Numbered from the stretch's first letter, positions 41,348-50,328 are shown. The stretch: DNA of 63,201 nucleotides from Streptomyces albiflavescens (GCF_014645835.1 NZ_BMMM01000035.1:1-63201), one strand, 5' to 3'. The notes: generated by a model not told the origin, from the sequence alone. A program made the numbers and translations.

Positions 41348-42658
41348 GTGAGACTCATGACCCGCAGGCACGCGCGAGTCACGACGGGGGTGGCGACGGC
41401 GCTGCTCCTGAGCACAGTGGCGGCATGCGCCGGATCGGGCGGCAGTGCGCCGAGCAGCGGCGGCAAGATCGAGGGCAAGCTGCGGGTGCTGAGCAACTGG
41501 ACCGGCAGTGAAGGTGATGCCTTCAAGCAGGTCATCAAGGGATTCGAGGCCAAGCACCCGTCGGTCAAGGTGCAGATCGAGACAGTTCCGTTCGAGCAGG
41601 GTCAGGCGCTGCTGACCCAGCAGTTCGCCCAGGGCTCGCCGCCGGACGTGTCGGTGGCGCTGCCCGGACTTGTCAGGACGTTCTCCCAGCAGGGGCTGCT
41701 GATGAATCTCGACTCGTCCTGGGACAAGTGGGTCTCCGGCGGCGAGTACACCCCGTCGGTGCGGGACATGGCTCAGGGCTTGGACGGACACACTGACGCC
41801 GTCCTGTTCAAGGGCAACGTCAACGCCCTGATCTGGTACAACCCCAAGCAGATGGCCAAGCTCGGCCTGTCGGTACCGCACACGTGGGCGCAGTTCACCT
41901 CGGTGCTGAATGCGGCCAAGGCCAAGGGGGTCACACCGTTCGCGGTGGGCGGCAAGGACCAGTGGCCGCTCACCCAGTGGACCGATTCGATTCTTCTGCG
42001 GGTGGCGGGGGCGACCGCGTTCAACGATCTGGCCCGCGGCAAGATCGGCTGGGACGATCCGCGGATCGTCAAGTCCTTCCGGGTCTTCGCGAACATGATC
42101 CGCTCGTATTTCCCTTCGACATCGTTGTCAAGCAGTTTCACGGACGCCACCTGCGGGCGGGTCGCGGGCAAGTTCCTCTTCGAGAACCAGGGCGCCTTCA
42201 TCAACCTGGTCGACCCTCAGGAGTGCGGCACGAACCTGGTGCCGGGCAAGGACCTGTCCTTCTTCGAGATGCCTGCGTACGGCAGCGCCCCTGCGCCGCA
42301 GTTCGTGAGCGGTGACCTGTTCATGGGCGCGAAGGCGTCCAAGCACCCGGCGGCCACCCGTGCGCTGCTGGAGTACCTCGCATCGCCTCAGGCCCAGGAG
42401 ATCTGGGCGAAGATCGGTGGGTACGTCGCCCCGAACGCCAAGGTCCCGGCCAGTGCGTATCCCAACGTCAATGACCGCAACGCGGCCGCCCTGTGGCCCA
42501 AGAACCCCTCCCAGCGGGCGGGTTACGACCTCGACGACTGGATCGGCGGGGAGATCCAGGTCAAGTACGAGCAGGCGCTCTCGCAGTTCGTCCGTGACAG
42601 CGACGTGGACGCCTTCATCTCGAAGATGAAGCAGATCGACACCCGCTCCCACCAGTGA
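41348..42658 (+). CDS. Sugar-binding lipoprotein of an ABC importer
   Basis: A 436-residue cluster-1 solute-binding lipoprotein. GTG start 7 bases after GGAGG. Lipobox VAACAGSG follows a hydrophobic ATALLLST helix. SBP features: LRVLSNWTGSEGDAFKQVIK, FEQGQALLTQQFAQGSPPDV, ALIWYNPKQMAKLGLSVPHT, YLASPQAQEIWAKIGGYVAP. It is the first gene of a six-gene plus-strand operon (SBP, two permeases, nitrilase, glycosidase-like, GntR-SBP regulator). The ligand is unknown; the downstream enzymes suggest a glycoside carrying an amide or amino group. Confidence 0.92.
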   Translation: MRLMTRRHARVTTGVATALLLSTVAACAGSGGSAPSSGGKIEGKLRVLSNWTGSEGDAFKQVIKGFEAKHPSVKVQIETVPFEQGQALLTQQFAQGSPPDVSVALPGLVRTFSQQGLLMNLDSSWDKWVSGGEYTPSVRDMAQGLDGHTDAVLFKGNVNALIWYNPKQMAKLGLSVPHTWAQFTSVLNAAKAKGVTPFAVGGKDQWPLTQWTDSILLRVAGATAFNDLARGKIGWDDPRIVKSFRVFANMIRSYFPSTSLSSSFTDATCGRVAGKFLFENQGAFINLVDPQECGTNLVPGKDLSFFEMPAYGSAPAPQFVSGDLFMGAKASKHPAATRALLEYLASPQAQEIWAKIGGYVAPNAKVPASAYPNVNDRNAAALWPKNPSQRAGYDLDDWIGGEIQVKYEQALSQFVRDSDVDAFISKMKQIDTRSHQ

Positions 42659-42665
42659 GACGGCG

Positions 42666-43745
42666 ATGACCACTTCCCTCAACAAGCCCCCGCTCGCGAG
42701 CGGTCCCGGATCCTTCGGTGACCGCCGCGGCGGCGGCCGCACACCCACTGCCCCGGGCGGCACCCGCAGGGCGGGAAAGAGGGGCGGCCGCACGGGCTAC
42801 GCGTTTGTGACCCCGCTGATGGCCGTCTTCGCCCTGTTCTATCTCTGGCCGGTTGTGCAGAGCGTGCTGAGCAGCTTCTTCACCTGGGGCCTGCTGCGGC
42901 CGTGGAACCTGTTCGACCGCTCCACCTGGCAGTTCGCAGGTCTGGCCAACTACCGCCGCACGCTGAGCGATCCGGACTTCTGGCACGCCGGCGCCAACTC
43001 GCTGCTGTGGCTCGTCCTCTTCCCGCTGCTGGTGGTGGGGATCTCCCTGGTGATGGCGGTGGCCATCTGGCACGCGCGGCGCTGGTCCGTCGTGTTCCGC
43101 ACGGTGTTCGTGCTGCCCATGACGATCTCCCTGGCAGCGGCAGGCGTCATCTGGTCCTTCGTCTACAACCCGGACGCGCACATCGGGGTGCTCAACGCGG
43201 TCCTCAAGGCCCTGCACATGCAGGGGACGCTCGATGTCGGCCCGCTGCACCTGAAGACGACCGGCCAATGGCTCGCCGACCCCGGCACGCTGAATCTGGG
43301 CTTCTACGACCTCCGCCTGGTCAACGTCTTCGTGATCATCGCAGCGGCCTGGGCGTTCGCCGGTTACGGCGTCATCACCTTCAGCGCGGGGCTGGCCTCG
43401 TTGCCCCAGGAACTCGTCGACTCCGCGCGCGTCGACGGCTGCGGGCCGCTGCAGGTGGTACGCCATGTCATCGTGCCGCACCTGCGGCAGCCCATGCGGA
43501 TCGTCTTCGTGGTCAGCGTGATCTTCGCGCTGCGGACGTTCGACATCGTCTACGTGATGACCTCGGGCGGCCCCGGCACGGACTCCACGGTCCTCGGGCT
43601 GCTGCCCTGGCAGGAGGCGTTCGCCTTCCTCACCTCGCCGCAGGCAGGACAGGCCGCCGCCGTCGCCGTGCTGATGTCCGCCGTGCTGATCCTGCTCGGC
43701 TTCCCCTATCTGAAGTCCATGCTCCCCAGGAAGGAGTCACGGTGA
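42666..43745 (+). CDS. Carbohydrate ABC transporter permease (MalF-type)
   Basis: A 359-residue membrane permease, slightly long because of a 45-residue basic, Gly-rich cytoplasmic N-terminus and a periplasmic insertion (LKALHMQGTLDVGPLHLKTT). Helices include YAFVTPLMAVFALFYLWPVV, LLWLVLFPLLVVGISLVMAV, TVFVLPMTISLAAAGVIWSF and LVNVFVIIAAAWAFAGYGVI. The EAA-equivalent loop is DSARVDGCGPLQVVRHVIVP. It begins 7 bases after the binding-protein stop and overlaps the next permease by 4 bases or fewer. Confidence 0.92.
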   Translation: MTTSLNKPPLASGPGSFGDRRGGGRTPTAPGGTRRAGKRGGRTGYAFVTPLMAVFALFYLWPVVQSVLSSFFTWGLLRPWNLFDRSTWQFAGLANYRRTLSDPDFWHAGANSLLWLVLFPLLVVGISLVMAVAIWHARRWSVVFRTVFVLPMTISLAAAGVIWSFVYNPDAHIGVLNAVLKALHMQGTLDVGPLHLKTTGQWLADPGTLNLGFYDLRLVNVFVIIAAAWAFAGYGVITFSAGLASLPQELVDSARVDGCGPLQVVRHVIVPHLRQPMRIVFVVSVIFALRTFDIVYVMTSGGPGTDSTVLGLLPWQEAFAFLTSPQAGQAAAVAVLMSAVLILLGFPYLKSMLPRKESR

Positions 43746-44575
43746 GGAGGAACCGGCTCACCGTCACCGCGCTCTACGGCTCGCTGACGGCCGCCAGCCT
43801 GGTGTGGATGGTGCCGATGGTCACCGCGCTCGCGATCTCGGTGCTGCCGATCGGCCAGACCCGCAACGGCTGGTGGCACGGCGGCCTGTCGCAGCTGACG
43901 TTCGCCAACTACCGGGATGCGTGGAGTCAGGGACTGGCGTCCTACGTCGTGCCCAGCTTCGTCATCACGCTCGGATCGGTGGCGGTGTCGCTCCTGCTCG
44001 GCGCGCTCGCCTCGTACGCCTTCGCCCGGCTGGAGTTCCGCTTCAAGCGGCTGACGTACTTCCTGCTGCTGACGACCATGATCGTGCCGGTCCAGATCAT
44101 CCTGATCCCGCTGCTGCCGTGGCTGCGCCTGCTGGGACTGGCACAGGGCAACGCGCAGTACCTCGGCATCATCCTGGTCCACACCGCCTTCGGAGCAGGC
44201 TGGGCGGTCTTCATGATGTCCGCGTTCTTCGCGGACGTGCCGGAGGAACTCCTCGAGGCGGCCCGGCTCGACGGAGCCTCCCACCTGGGTCAACTCAGAT
44301 ATGTGGTGCTGCCGTTGGCCCTGCCGGGACTCGTGTCGTTCGCGATCATCGATTTCGTCTTCGTGTGGAACGACCTCCTGCTCGGCCTCACGCTGCTCGA
44401 CCGTGACCATCAGCCCCTCACGGTCGGTCTGGCGAATCTCCAGTCGCCGCATCTGGCGCAGGAGAACCTGGTGTCGGCCGGCTCGATCATGGTCGTCCTG
44501 CCGCCGCTGCTGCTGTTCATCGCCCTCAACAGGTTCTACGTACGCGGGCTGTTCGCCGGAGGAGTCAAAGGATGA
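43742..44575 (+). CDS. Carbohydrate ABC transporter permease (MalG-type)
   Basis: A 277-residue membrane permease. GTG at 43742 overlaps the previous TGA (GTGA); AAGGAG lies 8 bases upstream. Helices include LTAASLVWMVPMVTALAISV, SFVITLGSVAVSLLLGALAS, YFLLLTTMIVPVQIILIPLL, GIILVHTAFGAGWAVFMMSA and PLALPGLVSFAIIDFVFVW. The EAA loop is EAARLDGASHLGQLRYVVLP. It overlaps the nitrilase start by 4 bases (ATGA). As in the neighbouring polyol system, no ATPase gene is present and MsiK is the likely motor. Confidence 0.92.
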   Translation: MRRNRLTVTALYGSLTAASLVWMVPMVTALAISVLPIGQTRNGWWHGGLSQLTFANYRDAWSQGLASYVVPSFVITLGSVAVSLLLGALASYAFARLEFRFKRLTYFLLLTTMIVPVQIILIPLLPWLRLLGLAQGNAQYLGIILVHTAFGAGWAVFMMSAFFADVPEELLEAARLDGASHLGQLRYVVLPLALPGLVSFAIIDFVFVWNDLLLGLTLLDRDHQPLTVGLANLQSPHLAQENLVSAGSIMVVLPPLLLFIALNRFYVRGLFAGGVKG

Positions 44576-45390
44576 GTGTGCTGGATGTCGTCGCCCTGCA
44601 GCTGGCGGCCGAACCGGGCAATGTAGCGGGCAACGTGGAACGCCTCCTCGCCGCCGTGCGGGCACACGGCCCAGGCAGCGACCTGGTCGTGACACCCGAA
44701 CTGGTCACCACCGGTTACGACCTGGACATGTTCGACGAACGCGGCGCGGACCTCGCCGAACCCCTCGACGGGCCCACCGTGTCCGCTGTCGCGAAGGAGG
44801 CCGCACAACTCGGCACAACCATCGTCCTGGGCATCCTCGAACGCGACGGCGACGCCCTCTACGACACCGCCGCCGTCGTCCTGCCCGATGGGTCGGTGTA
44901 CCCGTTCCGCAAGACCCACCTCTATCCCGCCGAGCTCACCCGGTTCAGCGCCGGAGAAGCCCTGCTCACCGTGGACACGCCGGCCGCCCGGATCGGGCCG
45001 CTCATCTGCTTCGAGCACGCCTTCCCCGAACTGGCCACCACCCTGGCCCTGGCCGGCACCCAGACGCTCGTCATACCCTCGGCCGTGCCCATCGGCTACG
45101 AATACCTGCTCACCCTGCGTACCAGGGCCCGCGCCCAGGACAACCAGATGTTCGCCGTCGCCTGCAACCTCACCGGCAACGGCTTCACCGGCCACTCCCT
45201 GATCGTCGACCCCGCGGGGAAGGTACTGGCCTCGGCGGGTGCGGAGGAGACCGCGCTGCGCGCCCGGCTCGACCTCGACCTGATCACCCGGGAACGCGAC
45301 CAGGAGCCGGCGCTGGGCATGCGGCAGGCCGATCTGTACCGTCCCGACGCCGTGAACCGGCTCGGTGTCGTGACGGCGGGTGACAAATGA
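44572..45390 (+). CDS. Nitrilase-superfamily carbon-nitrogen hydrolase
   Basis: A 272-residue cytosolic amidase or deaminating hydrolase with the complete Glu-Lys-Cys triad: Glu43 (VVTPELVTTGY), Lys114 (YPFRKTHLYPAE) and Cys146 (IGPLICFEHAFPELA). The fold text GVV-type LTGNGFTGHSLIVDPAGKVL is normal, and length matches the family (260-280). Subfamily (omega-amidase, N-carbamoyl hydrolase or aliphatic amidase) cannot be told by eye. It is embedded in a sugar-import operon with 4-base overlaps on both sides, unusual company. That suggests the imported compound carries an amide, carbamoyl or nitrile group. Confidence 0.9.
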   Translation: MSVLDVVALQLAAEPGNVAGNVERLLAAVRAHGPGSDLVVTPELVTTGYDLDMFDERGADLAEPLDGPTVSAVAKEAAQLGTTIVLGILERDGDALYDTAAVVLPDGSVYPFRKTHLYPAELTRFSAGEALLTVDTPAARIGPLICFEHAFPELATTLALAGTQTLVIPSAVPIGYEYLLTLRTRARAQDNQMFAVACNLTGNGFTGHSLIVDPAGKVLASAGAEETALRARLDLDLITRERDQEPALGMRQADLYRPDAVNRLGVVTAGDK

Positions 45391-47276
45391 ACGCGCAGAC
45401 CCGGACCACGGCGGCGGGCGCGCTCAGCGCCGGCCTGCCCAAACCCCTCGACCTCGGCAACGGTCTTGTCGTCGGCTCCTTCGGCGGCGACGGATCATGG
45501 CTGTCCCTCGGCGCCCCGCACCCGGTTCACGGCTTCGTCGAGATGTTGGCCGCGCCGCCCTTCGACGAGGAACAGCGCGGCGACCCGGCGGCCGCGCGCC
45601 GCTACCGGGAGCAGCTCACCGAGGAGCGGTTCGCGTTCTTGCATCTGGACCTGCCCGACGAGCAGGTGCCCGAGCGCCGCGCAGACCTGGACAGCGAAGG
45701 CCGGCCCGTCTGGCGCCGTACCGGACGCGGATGGAGCTGCTCGGCGACGGCATGGGCCCTGCCCCACCAAGCGGCACTCGTCCAGCGGTACGTGATCGAG
45801 GCCACCCCCGATGTGCGTGCGGTGCTGCGGTTCGGCGGCCGACTGGACCGCAGCGCGCTGGCAGAGATCACGGAAGTCAATCCGCCCGCGCCCCTCGCCG
45901 TAGACAGCGACGTGGAGGTGTCGCCCGGCGAACTCACCGTCAGCGCACCGGTGCTGGCCACCTCGGCCCGCGTGGCGGTGCACGCGACGGCCGGCCGCTG
46001 GATGCCCGACGCCGACGGTGCCGCGCAGTGGGCGATCACCGCGGGTGACGGCAAACCTCTCGAGATCACAGTCACGGTGTCGCTGGCACCGCCCCCGTGG
46101 CCGGGCGATCATCTCCGCACCACCGCCGCCGCACCTCGCATCAACCAGACCGATGCCCCCGGGACCCTCGAGCACATCGCGGCCGGAGCCGTGCGCTATG
46201 TACTGGGCTGCACCGCACTCGACGTCGGCGAGGGGGAGCGCACCATCCTCACCGACCACAGGCTGCTCCCCCTGAGCTGGACCCGCGACGCCTACTACCA
46301 GGCGCTGCTCCTGCTGTGCGCGGCGCCCGACGACCACGGCGTCACGGATGTGGTGGCCGCCCATCTGCGGTGGCTGTGGGGTAGGGGACGCACGCCGGGC
46401 GCACCCTGGATGCGCAGCCACCTGCCCGACGGCCGGCCCAAGGACCTGGCGGTCCAGGCCGATCAACAGCTCTACCCCCTCCTCGAACTCGCCGACTACC
46501 GGCGCGTCACGGGCCAGTGGCCCACCGGGCCGGGCAACGGCGGCACTGATGCGGCCCAACAGTGGGGCGAGCTGATCGCCGAGGTCTGGCAGGGCCTGCC
46601 CCGAGACGGCCACGACGGTCTGCTGGCGGGAGCGGAGAACCCCGCCGATGACCCCAGCGAACTGCCCTTCACCCTGTCCACGCAGATCCTGTACTGGCAC
46701 ACGGCCTCGCAACTGGCCCCCTTCTCTGCCGAGTTGGGGCTCGACACGCTGCGGCTGGCGCAGACCGCGCAGGACCTGCCAGGCGCCATCACCCGGGCCT
46801 TCACTTGCGAGGGGCCGTTCGGTCCACAGTGGGCCTACGAGACCGACGGCAGCGGCCGCCATCGGCTCTACCACGACGCCAACGACCTTCCCACGGCTCT
46901 GGCCCCCGCCTGGGGTTTCTGTGCGCCCGACGACAAGCAATGGACCGCCACCATGCGGTTCGCGTTCTCCCCGCACAACGCCGGCCACGTCGCCGGACAC
47001 TACGGGGGACTGGGATCGGCACACACTCCGGGGACGTGGACACTGGGCGACGCACAAGAACTCGCCGTCGCACGGACCATGACGGACACCGCCCGCGCCA
47101 GGGCGGTGCTGCAACGCATCGGCCAGGTCGCGGGCGCCGACGGCCTGCTACCGGAGACCTACCACGCCGACAGCGGACAATGGCTGGCCCGCCACTGGTT
47201 CGCCTGGCCCGCTGCTGTATTCGGAATCCTCCACTTTGGTATAACCGGTGGCGGGCACAACGGGTGGCGCATATGA
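45387..47276 (+). CDS. Cytosolic glycosidase-like protein (six-hairpin type, family uncertain)
   Basis: A 629-residue cytosolic protein. Residues 1-230 are beta-rich (LDLGNGLVVGSFGGDGSWLS, HGFVEMLAAPPFDEEQRGDP). Residues about 255-629 look like an alpha6/alpha6 six-hairpin glycosidase: LLPLSWTRDAYYQALLLLCA, WMRSHLPDGRPKDLAVQADQ, QQLYPLLELADYRRVTGQ, HDANDLPTALAPAWGFCAPD, FSPHNAGHVAGHYGGLGSAH, ETYHADSGQWLARHWFAWPA. Candidate acidic catalysts are the Asp residues in WTRDAY and AVQADQQ and the Glu in LPETYHA. It recalls GH125, GH15 and GH63-type architectures but I cannot place it. There is no signal peptide, so it acts on imported substrate. It overlaps the nitrilase stop by 4 bases. Confidence 0.8.
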   Translation: MNAQTRTTAAGALSAGLPKPLDLGNGLVVGSFGGDGSWLSLGAPHPVHGFVEMLAAPPFDEEQRGDPAAARRYREQLTEERFAFLHLDLPDEQVPERRADLDSEGRPVWRRTGRGWSCSATAWALPHQAALVQRYVIEATPDVRAVLRFGGRLDRSALAEITEVNPPAPLAVDSDVEVSPGELTVSAPVLATSARVAVHATAGRWMPDADGAAQWAITAGDGKPLEITVTVSLAPPPWPGDHLRTTAAAPRINQTDAPGTLEHIAAGAVRYVLGCTALDVGEGERTILTDHRLLPLSWTRDAYYQALLLLCAAPDDHGVTDVVAAHLRWLWGRGRTPGAPWMRSHLPDGRPKDLAVQADQQLYPLLELADYRRVTGQWPTGPGNGGTDAAQQWGELIAEVWQGLPRDGHDGLLAGAENPADDPSELPFTLSTQILYWHTASQLAPFSAELGLDTLRLAQTAQDLPGAITRAFTCEGPFGPQWAYETDGSGRHRLYHDANDLPTALAPAWGFCAPDDKQWTATMRFAFSPHNAGHVAGHYGGLGSAHTPGTWTLGDAQELAVARTMTDTARARAVLQRIGQVAGADGLLPETYHADSGQWLARHWFAWPAAVFGILHFGITGGGHNGWRI

Positions 47277-47289
47277 AAACGAGGAACGG

Positions 47290-48720
47290 GTGACGGTGAT
47301 CGACCCCAAGCAGCCGCTGCCGGTCTACATTCAGCTGAAGAATCTGCTGATCCAGGAGATCATCGACGGCCGGTACGGCCCCGGTGACCGGCTGCCCACG
47401 GAGCAGGAACTCTGCGCCATCCACCACATCAGCCGCACCCCGGTGAACCGCGCCCTGACGGAGATGGCCGACGAAGGGATCGTGCTGCGCCAACGTCGCC
47501 ACGGTTCCTTCGTCAACCCCGGCTGGATACCCCCCAACACCCCCGCAAGCACCCTTAAGGTCATTGTCCCGGAGGGCTCCTGGGAAGCCACCGTGCGCGC
47601 AGCGGCGCCGCCGGAGCTCTCCCTCGACGTCGTCCAGGTGGGGCTGTCGGACCTGCGCCAAGTGCTCGTACGCGCGGTCGCCGAGGGCCGGGCCCCCGAC
47701 CTGGCGATCATGGACTCCGTATGGGTGCACGAGTTCGCGGCCTCCGACTTCCTCACCCCGCTGGAGGAACTCGACGCCGGCTGGGTCCACGACGAGTACG
47801 AACAAGACTTCGTCGAGCCGTTCCGCTCCGCCAACAAATTCGACGGCCGCCCCGTAGCGGTCCAGGCGGAAGCAGACGTCGCCGGCATCTGGTACCGGCG
47901 CTCCGACCTCGCCGCCGTCGGACACCAACCACCGCGGACCTGGGACGAACTGGCCACACTCGGCCGTGCCCTGGCCCAGCGCGGCACTGCCATACCACTG
48001 ACACTGCCCGGTGGCTCCCTCGCCGGCGAAACGGCCACATACTGCCTGCTCTCACTGCTCGCCTCCAACGGCGCAGGAGTTCTCGGCCGCGACGCCGTCA
48101 CCCTCGACACAGCCGCGGCCACGGAGTGCCTGACGTTCCTTCGAGAACTCCTCCACGCCGGCGTCGTCCCCGCCGAGTCGGTGCGCTACCAACGCCATGT
48201 GCCCATACGCCAACTCGCCCGAGGCCAGGCCAGCATGGCCATAGGAGGCAGCTACGACGCCCCGGCCCTGGCAGCCGCAGCCTCGCTCACCACCGAGCAT
48301 CTGCTCGACCAGTTCGGATTCATCGCCATGCCCGCCGGCCCCCGCGGCCACGCCGCCACCCTCGCCGGCGGCATGGTCTACGGCATCTTCCGGCAGGCTG
48401 CCTCCCCCAAGCAGAGCATGCGCCTGCTGCGCACCGTCACCTCCACCGAGGCGCTGACCCGCATGTCCAAGGACACCTGGCAGTTGGCGCCACGCCGCAC
48501 CGCACTCCAAGAGGCCGCCCAGCGGTCACCGTTCGTGCGAACCACGGGCACCATGCTGCAGCAGGCCGTCGTGCGCCCCTCCACACCACCGTACGCGCGC
48601 GTCTCCGCGCAACTGCACGCACTGCTGGAATCGGTCCTTCTCGAGCGCCGGGAACCCCAGGCCGCCGCCGCCCGCACCGCAGACATGATCAGCGCCATCA
48701 CGGGACTGCCCGTCGCCTGA
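47290..48720 (+). CDS. GntR-type regulator fused to a solute-binding-protein domain
   Basis: A 476-residue cytosolic one-component regulator. Residues about 1-75 are a GntR winged helix: LPVYIQLKNLLIQEIIDGRY, GPGDRLPTEQELCAIHHISR, VNRALTEMADEGIVLRQRRH GSF. Residues about 95-476 resemble a periplasmic sugar-binding protein without signal or lipobox: PDLAIMDSVWVHEFAASDFL, VAVQAEADVAGIWYRRSDLA, PPRTWDELATLGRALAQRGT, MAIGGSYDAPALAAAA, GGMVYGIFRQAASPKQSMRL. It should bind the imported sugar or a breakdown product inside the cell and control the operon that it closes. GTG at 47290 with GAGGAA close upstream; GTG 47296 or 47248 are alternatives. Downstream hairpin ends the operon. Confidence 0.88.
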   Translation: MTVIDPKQPLPVYIQLKNLLIQEIIDGRYGPGDRLPTEQELCAIHHISRTPVNRALTEMADEGIVLRQRRHGSFVNPGWIPPNTPASTLKVIVPEGSWEATVRAAAPPELSLDVVQVGLSDLRQVLVRAVAEGRAPDLAIMDSVWVHEFAASDFLTPLEELDAGWVHDEYEQDFVEPFRSANKFDGRPVAVQAEADVAGIWYRRSDLAAVGHQPPRTWDELATLGRALAQRGTAIPLTLPGGSLAGETATYCLLSLLASNGAGVLGRDAVTLDTAAATECLTFLRELLHAGVVPAESVRYQRHVPIRQLARGQASMAIGGSYDAPALAAAASLTTEHLLDQFGFIAMPAGPRGHAATLAGGMVYGIFRQAASPKQSMRLLRTVTSTEALTRMSKDTWQLAPRRTALQEAAQRSPFVRTTGTMLQQAVVRPSTPPYARVSAQLHALLESVLLERREPQAAAARTADMISAITGLPVA

Positions 48721-48748
48721 GGGCGCAGACCGCAGCCCTGACGCGACC

Positions 48749-48784
48749 CGGGCGCCGACGTCCGCCACTGAATGTCGGCGCCCG
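48749..48784 (+). terminator. Operon terminator after the GntR-SBP gene
   Basis: 13-bp arms CGGGCGCCGACGT (48749-48761) and ATGTCGGCGCCCG (48772-48784), one G-U pair, 10-base loop, 28 bases past the stop codon. Confidence 0.8.
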
Positions 48785-49030
48785 CAGACCTCCCCCATAG
48801 AGGTGCGGGCGCCGCGACCCCGCCTGGGGTCACTCTCTCCAGCGCGCCGTGCGTCTGGAGCGTCACGGGTGACGGAGGAAGGTTTCCAGGTCAACACCCT
48901 TGTGAAGACCGACACTTGCCACCGTCACAAGCGGGGCACGAACTGTGCACACTCGGTCGAACCTGAGTCGGCTGGGCGGAGCGTTCTTGTTGACCTGCTC
49001 GGCGCCCTCTACGAAGCGACCTTGGCGACC

Positions 49031-49195
49031 TCAGTGAGCGTAGTCCTCACCCACGAGCGTGTGCGGCAGGCTGCACACACCCGCTTGCGGTAGGGCAGTT
49101 GCCCCACCGGAGTTGTCGCTCGCGCCCGAACCGCAGCCGGCGATGGCGAGCGCGCAGAGGGAGACGACGGCGAACGCCGCCTGTCTGATGTGCAC
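49031..49195 (-). CDS. Very short lipoprotein, probably truncated
   Basis: 54 codons from GTG 49195: a signal helix QAAFAVVSLCALAIAGCGSG with a good lipobox (A-I-A-G-C), then only 30 residues (ATALPQAGVCSLPHTLVGED). Streptomyces lipoproteins of this type are usually much longer, so the gene may be cut by the rearranged DNA between 48.8 and 49.0 kb. It could also be a genuine small surface lipopeptide. It is divergent from the gene at 49346. Confidence 0.5.
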   Translation of the reverse strand: MHIRQAAFAVVSLCALAIAGCGSGASDNSGGATALPQAGVCSLPHTLVGEDYAH

Positions 49196-49345
49196 GGAGC
49201 CCCCAAGGGTGTTCCCGCGCAGACCGTAGTGCTGAACACGGGCTTGTGCATCACGTCGGAGGCTCCGAAGCGGCGGCGACCTGCCGGCGGGCGGCGGCTT
49301 TGACCTCAGCTCAGTCACCGAGCCTCGGCATGGCATCGTGGGCTC

Positions 49346-50059
49346 GTGTACACCTCAGCGGCAGACCGGCCCAGACCCCTGACGACGTGCTGGCTTCATT
49401 GGTTGGCGGTACCGACGGGGGACCAGGCAGGGGTCATTGCGTCCCTGGGGCTGACTCAGCCCAGCCTTGTGACATTCGAGGTCGCCGAAGAGGTGATCGA
49501 CGCGGACAGCCATCGGGGATTCAGCAAGGAGCCTCAGGGGCGCCCCCGGGTGTACGTGAGCCCCGAACTCGATGGGTGGACCCTGGTCATCGGTCGCTGG
49601 TGCAACCCGTGCGACGGCGGGCGCAGCGACGAAGTTCTGCGTATGTGCGTAGAGCTCAGCGCGCGCTACGGGCAGGCGCAGGCTTACTACTACGGTGCGC
49701 AGGGCGACGGCTCGGCCTGGCTCATCGCTGAGCGGGGCAGCGTTGTGCGGCGTTATTGCGAGACCGGAGAGGGGGAGGATCATTACCTGACCTTGGGTGA
49801 ACCACTTCCGTTTGAGCGGGCCCGACGTGAGCAACTGGGGCTGTCGCCCACTTGGGACGCGGCGACTGAAAGCGACGAAGACGAAGAGGAGTGGAGCCTG
49901 GCCACCTACGGCATGGCCCCTGAGATCGCCGCTGCACTCAGCATCAGCCCGCGCGACCTCACCGCAGAAACCCGTACACGCGGCACCGGGGTACTCGCCC
50001 TCACACCGCCACGAGATGGGCACACCGGGACATCACTCATCGGCCCTGCGGCAGGCTGA
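49346..50059 (+). CDS. Hypothetical protein
   Basis: A 237-residue cytosolic protein, GTG start. It contains WLHWLAVPTGDQAGVIASLG, WTLVIGRWCNPCDGGRSDEV, MCVELSARYGQAQAYYYGAQ and GDGSAWLIAERGSVVRRYCE, strongly coding-like, and an acidic linker (ATESDEDEEEW). The pattern resembles uncharacterised Streptomyces proteins found near SMI1-type immunity or toxin loci; no enzymatic motif is visible. The last 27 bases overlap, antisense, an alpha/beta-hydrolase remnant. Confidence 0.7.
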   Translation: MYTSAADRPRPLTTCWLHWLAVPTGDQAGVIASLGLTQPSLVTFEVAEEVIDADSHRGFSKEPQGRPRVYVSPELDGWTLVIGRWCNPCDGGRSDEVLRMCVELSARYGQAQAYYYGAQGDGSAWLIAERGSVVRRYCETGEGEDHYLTLGEPLPFERARREQLGLSPTWDAATESDEDEEEWSLATYGMAPEIAAALSISPRDLTAETRTRGTGVLALTPPRDGHTGTSLIGPAAG

Positions 50060-50242
50060 GCCCTCCTGGTAGGAACATGGGTGGTCGTCCCAGGCGTCGG
50101 GCACCGGGATGTGCTGGTCGTAGTAGGACAGTGGCAGGGTGGGCTGTTCCTCAATGACTGTCTGCCGCACCATCGGATCGGAGAACATGGGTGCGACGTC
50201 TGCCTCGTCCCACCAGTCGGTCCAGCGCGGCAGCCTGCCGCT
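50033..50242 (-). pseudogene. Alpha/beta-hydrolase C-terminal remnant
   Basis: The minus strand reads SGRLPRWTDWWDEADVAPMF, SDPMVRQTVIEEQPTLPLSY, YDQHIPVPDAWDDHPCSY, then an altered tail and stop at 50033. This is the cap-to-core stretch of a small Streptomyces alpha/beta-hydrolase family (LP.W..W........F.D...R........LPL.Y......VP..W...PC.Y). The nucleophile and the catalytic His are absent, so it is a relic of about 60 codons. Confidence 0.55.
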
Positions 50243-50272
50243 GCTCCCGGAAGGTGCAGGAGCGCGGGACAG

Positions 50273-50309
50273 CCGTACCGCGCCCCGGCGATAACGGAGC
50301 GCGGTACGG
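50273..50309 (-). terminator. Intrinsic terminator of the phosphodiester glycosidase gene
   Basis: Perfect 11-bp arms CCGTACCGCGC (50273-50283) and GCGCGGTACGG (50299-50309), 15-base loop, 20 bases past the stop of the minus-strand gene at 50329. Confidence 0.75.
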
Positions 50310-50328
50310 AGACAGGTGGTGGCCCTTG

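Noticed and set aside
48453..48720. Possible further gene antisense to the GntR-SBP 3-prime end
   Set aside because: Frames there mirror codon bias of the sense gene and lack starts with ribosome sites.
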